A stretch of DNA of 64,000 nt from Mesorhabditis belari (Eukaryota > Nematoda > Chromadorea > Rhabditida > Rhabditidae): assembly GCA_958450365.1 (NCBI GenBank), contig CAUEEP010000912.1, positions 858,501-922,500 of the forward strand, written 5' to 3'. The notes below the pieces were generated by a model. That model did not search any database, was not told the origin of the DNA, and worked only from the letters and a program-made list of their open reading frames with translations. A program made the translations under genes and the position numbers. Of the stretch, positions 63,101 to 64,000 are shown piece after piece (positions within the stretch are counted from its first letter, which is position 1; every line of letters starts with the position of its first letter).

Positions 63101-64000
63101 ACAGAAATATAACTTAGCCTAGATACCGTATTTTCTCTCGTAGTAGTGCACCGAGTTGATGCCGAGTTGGTGACTATCTTACGGGTTCCAAGCTTTTGCA
63201 GAAGCTCAAGACTCTAATCCCCCACAAGATCTCATCGTCAGCTACACTTTCCGACCCCACATCGATAGGTTCTGATAAGCAGTTCTCGAGATTTCGGGCA
63301 ATTTAGACGACGCTCAAGGTGCACTACTATTAGAGAGAATACGGTATGTTATTTTACTCAAAATCTGTTCGCTGAGAACCAACCGTGTTTGTGCAAAAAG
63401 AACAGCGCCTCCAGCGAGTTTGGCTGCTTCTTTCAACTCCTAGAATTTACAGAAACGATCTAGGACCAAAATCTTTTAGCTTTGAGTTACTAAGAGTGTA
63501 TAATTAACGGTTTTTAAAAGGATTTTTATTTAGTCCATCTGCATGTGAAGATCGAGTCAAAAACGTTTGTCCGGGTTCTTTCTGATCTTTTTTCTGATCA
63601 TCCTGTATATTGTAGGGAATTCGAGCCTAAAGAAATGAACCAGCCAATGAATCGCCACTCTCACACTTTCCATAGCAAAAGCCTTTCAAAAACAAATCCA
63701 AAAAGATTACCTAATTTACCTACCGTATTTCCTCTAATAAACGCCCGCCCCCCTCGACCAACTTTGGACGCTTCGTTTTCAGCTCCATTTTGAGATATTA
63801 TTATGTTTAATATACCAAAAGATAGGAGACATTAAGGGCTATCTTTTGGTTTATTATAAAAATATCTCAAAATGGGGGGGGGGTAAGCTCTTTTCAGTAT
63901 CGCCACTCTGACACTGGGCTGTTGTTTACGCCCATGGCTCTTGCTGATCTTTGATCCAGCAATCCGCTCTCCGATTTTCTCCTCTTTTGGCAATCGTTGT
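57148..64000 (+). CDS. Nematode seven-TM chemoreceptor, 3' end outside the window
   Basis: Exons: 57148-57309 (ATG; TM1), 58623-58808 (TM2 and TM3), 58929-59063 (TM4), 60227-60346 (TM5), 61631-61773 (TM6) and 63898 to beyond 64000 (TM7). All junctions keep phase. TM3 ends TGAILTAIERLSVAH, with E-R in place of DRY as in the Sra-superfamily (Sra/Srab/Srb/Sre). TM7 ends RPWLLLIFDPAIRSPIF, an NP-like turn followed by Arg. Exon 4 holds MIEFILEGALLGFSVAVIVSLLLSF, and exon 3 has two Cys (CIQC) in the second extracellular loop. The subfamily is not certain. Introns 1 (1.3 kb), 3 (1.2 kb), 4 (1.3 kb) and 5 (2.1 kb) are inflated by transposons, while intron 2 is 120 nt. No stop or frameshift was seen in the part present. 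It is probably expressed in chemosensory neurons. Confidence 0.85.
59218..59837 (+). mobile_element. Internally deleted mariner in receptor intron 3 (620 bp)
   Basis: The ends are TTAGGTTGTTCGGATATAAAC and its inverse with flanking TA (59216-59217 and 59838-59839). Same family as 19776-20329: it encodes AFGNDVLFESQCRAWFRRFRNG, and the fragment stops before the catalytic domain. It carries a short insertion (tatta-rich) at 59690-59715 not present in the sister copy. Confidence 0.9.
59915..59990 (+). mobile_element. tRNA-like head of a retroelement
   Basis: It has a good B-box (GGGTTCGACCCCC) and near-pairing acceptor ends (GGCGCG...TGTGCC). The anticodon region (cttgctcaagcc) and A-box are aberrant. 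About 110 nt downstream begins a (GACAGACG)n tail, so the unit 59915-60175 may be one SINE. Confidence 0.5.
60099..60175. repeat. (CAGACAGACGTA)n tail with TATATATAG end
   Basis: Six short units, followed by 'ctttccttttatatatagta'. The same end follows the 35.2-kb array. Confidence 0.85.
60820..61420 (-). pseudogene. Tc1-like transposase C-terminal fragment, duplicated ends
   Basis: The minus strand at 61377-61195 encodes MDFSVCSVLEAKAC, KNIKSLKKSLFKAWEEL, a VDAFLKRLRAC block and NGG. This is the C-terminus after the catalytic Glu region in IS630/Tc1-type transposases. The element end (atgcgccataattgtcgcaataagataaa) is present twice, at 60823 and 61096, and the first copy repeats the same coding end (60945-61020). 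The upstream catalytic part is missing. Confidence 0.7.
61830..62349. mobile_element. mariner-type MITE in receptor intron 5 (520 bp)
   Basis: The ends are TTGGGTTGGGGAGAATGAGTC and its inverse, flanked by TA (61828-61829 and 62350-62351). The first nine bases are shared with the TTGGGTTGG mariner family at 18.4 kb, but the rest differs. No coding remnant is evident. Confidence 0.88.
62731..63611. repeat. Composite inverted repeat with nested MITE
   Basis: The left end ACAGGGTGACCGGACAAAC and the following 'tgactcgatcttcacatgcagatgg' are mirrored at 63525-63611. Inside, a ~100-nt block (caaaatctgttcgctgagaac...tttcaactcctaaaact) occurs twice in direct orientation (63007-63120 and 63360-63455) on either side of a MITE-1. 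The arms carry indels. Confidence 0.8.
63124..63346 (-). repeat. MITE-1 copy, nested
   Basis: It starts TACCGTATTTTCTCTCGTAG and ends TACGGTA, 223 bp. It sits between the two direct repeats of the composite element and is therefore younger than it, or was co-amplified with it. Confidence 0.92.
63722..63870. repeat. Small inverted repeat with MITE-like left end
   Basis: Opens with TACCGTATTTCCTCTAATAAACGCCCG and contains a 24-nt inverted pair (ccattttgagatatt...aatatctcaaaatgg) around 'aaaagatag...ctatctttt'. It lies just before the TM7 exon of the receptor gene. Confidence 0.6.

Overview
This is a eukaryotic window, almost certainly from a nematode (probably Rhabditida-like). The evidence is very short introns (mostly 38-60 nt) with TTTCAG-type acceptors, and gene families that are expanded in or confined to nematodes: serpentine chemoreceptors (an Sre-type receptor, an Srh/Sri-like receptor and two others), a type II membrane C-type lectin, and a KIN-16-type receptor tyrosine kinase with almost no ectodomain. 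The DNA is AT-rich and packed with Tc1/mariner-type transposons, MITEs, fold-back elements, tRNA-like SINEs and minisatellites. It reads like a fast-evolving, repeat-rich chromosome arm.

Layout. 1-4.7 kb: a full-length but nonsense-bearing mariner (1795-3055), a Tc1-like fragment, a 13-bp minisatellite and a tRNA-like element. 4.7-8.0 kb (+): most of an sre chemoreceptor gene with a non-LTR retrotransposon tail in one intron. 9.7-13.6 kb (-): a second chemoreceptor-like gene with introns full of transposase-derived modules and fold-backs. 15.0-17.8 kb (+): a protein kinase gene carrying a hAT-type fold-back in intron 1. 18.0-19.6 kb (+): a two-TM protein of unknown family. 21.1-22.9 kb (-): a complete 11-exon C-type lectin gene. 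24.7-27.0 kb (-): an Srh/Sri-like receptor lacking TM2, TM6 and TM7 exons, broken up by MITEs and a 0.7-kb palindrome. 30.7-37.4 kb (+): a complete 15-exon KIN-16-like receptor tyrosine kinase (about 804 aa). 57.1 kb to the window end (+): a seven-TM receptor whose TM7 exon runs off the edge.

The main structural event is a tandem duplication. 31274-42848 (unit A, from RTK intron 2 to far past its stop) is repeated as 42849-53411 (unit B). The last 6.2 kb of B differs from A in length by only about 14 nt. The first half of B has lost about 1 kb out of 5.35 kb through a dense scatter of tiny deletions, many removing T or short pyrimidine runs. No single age can explain both halves, so this is either an unpolished or mis-assembled stretch or a very unusual mutational process. 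A Tc1-like element with 203-bp IR/DR-style termini sits exactly at the right end of unit B.

All exon calls come from reading frames, splice signals and phase continuity by eye. Family names rest on motifs visible in the translation, not on any search.
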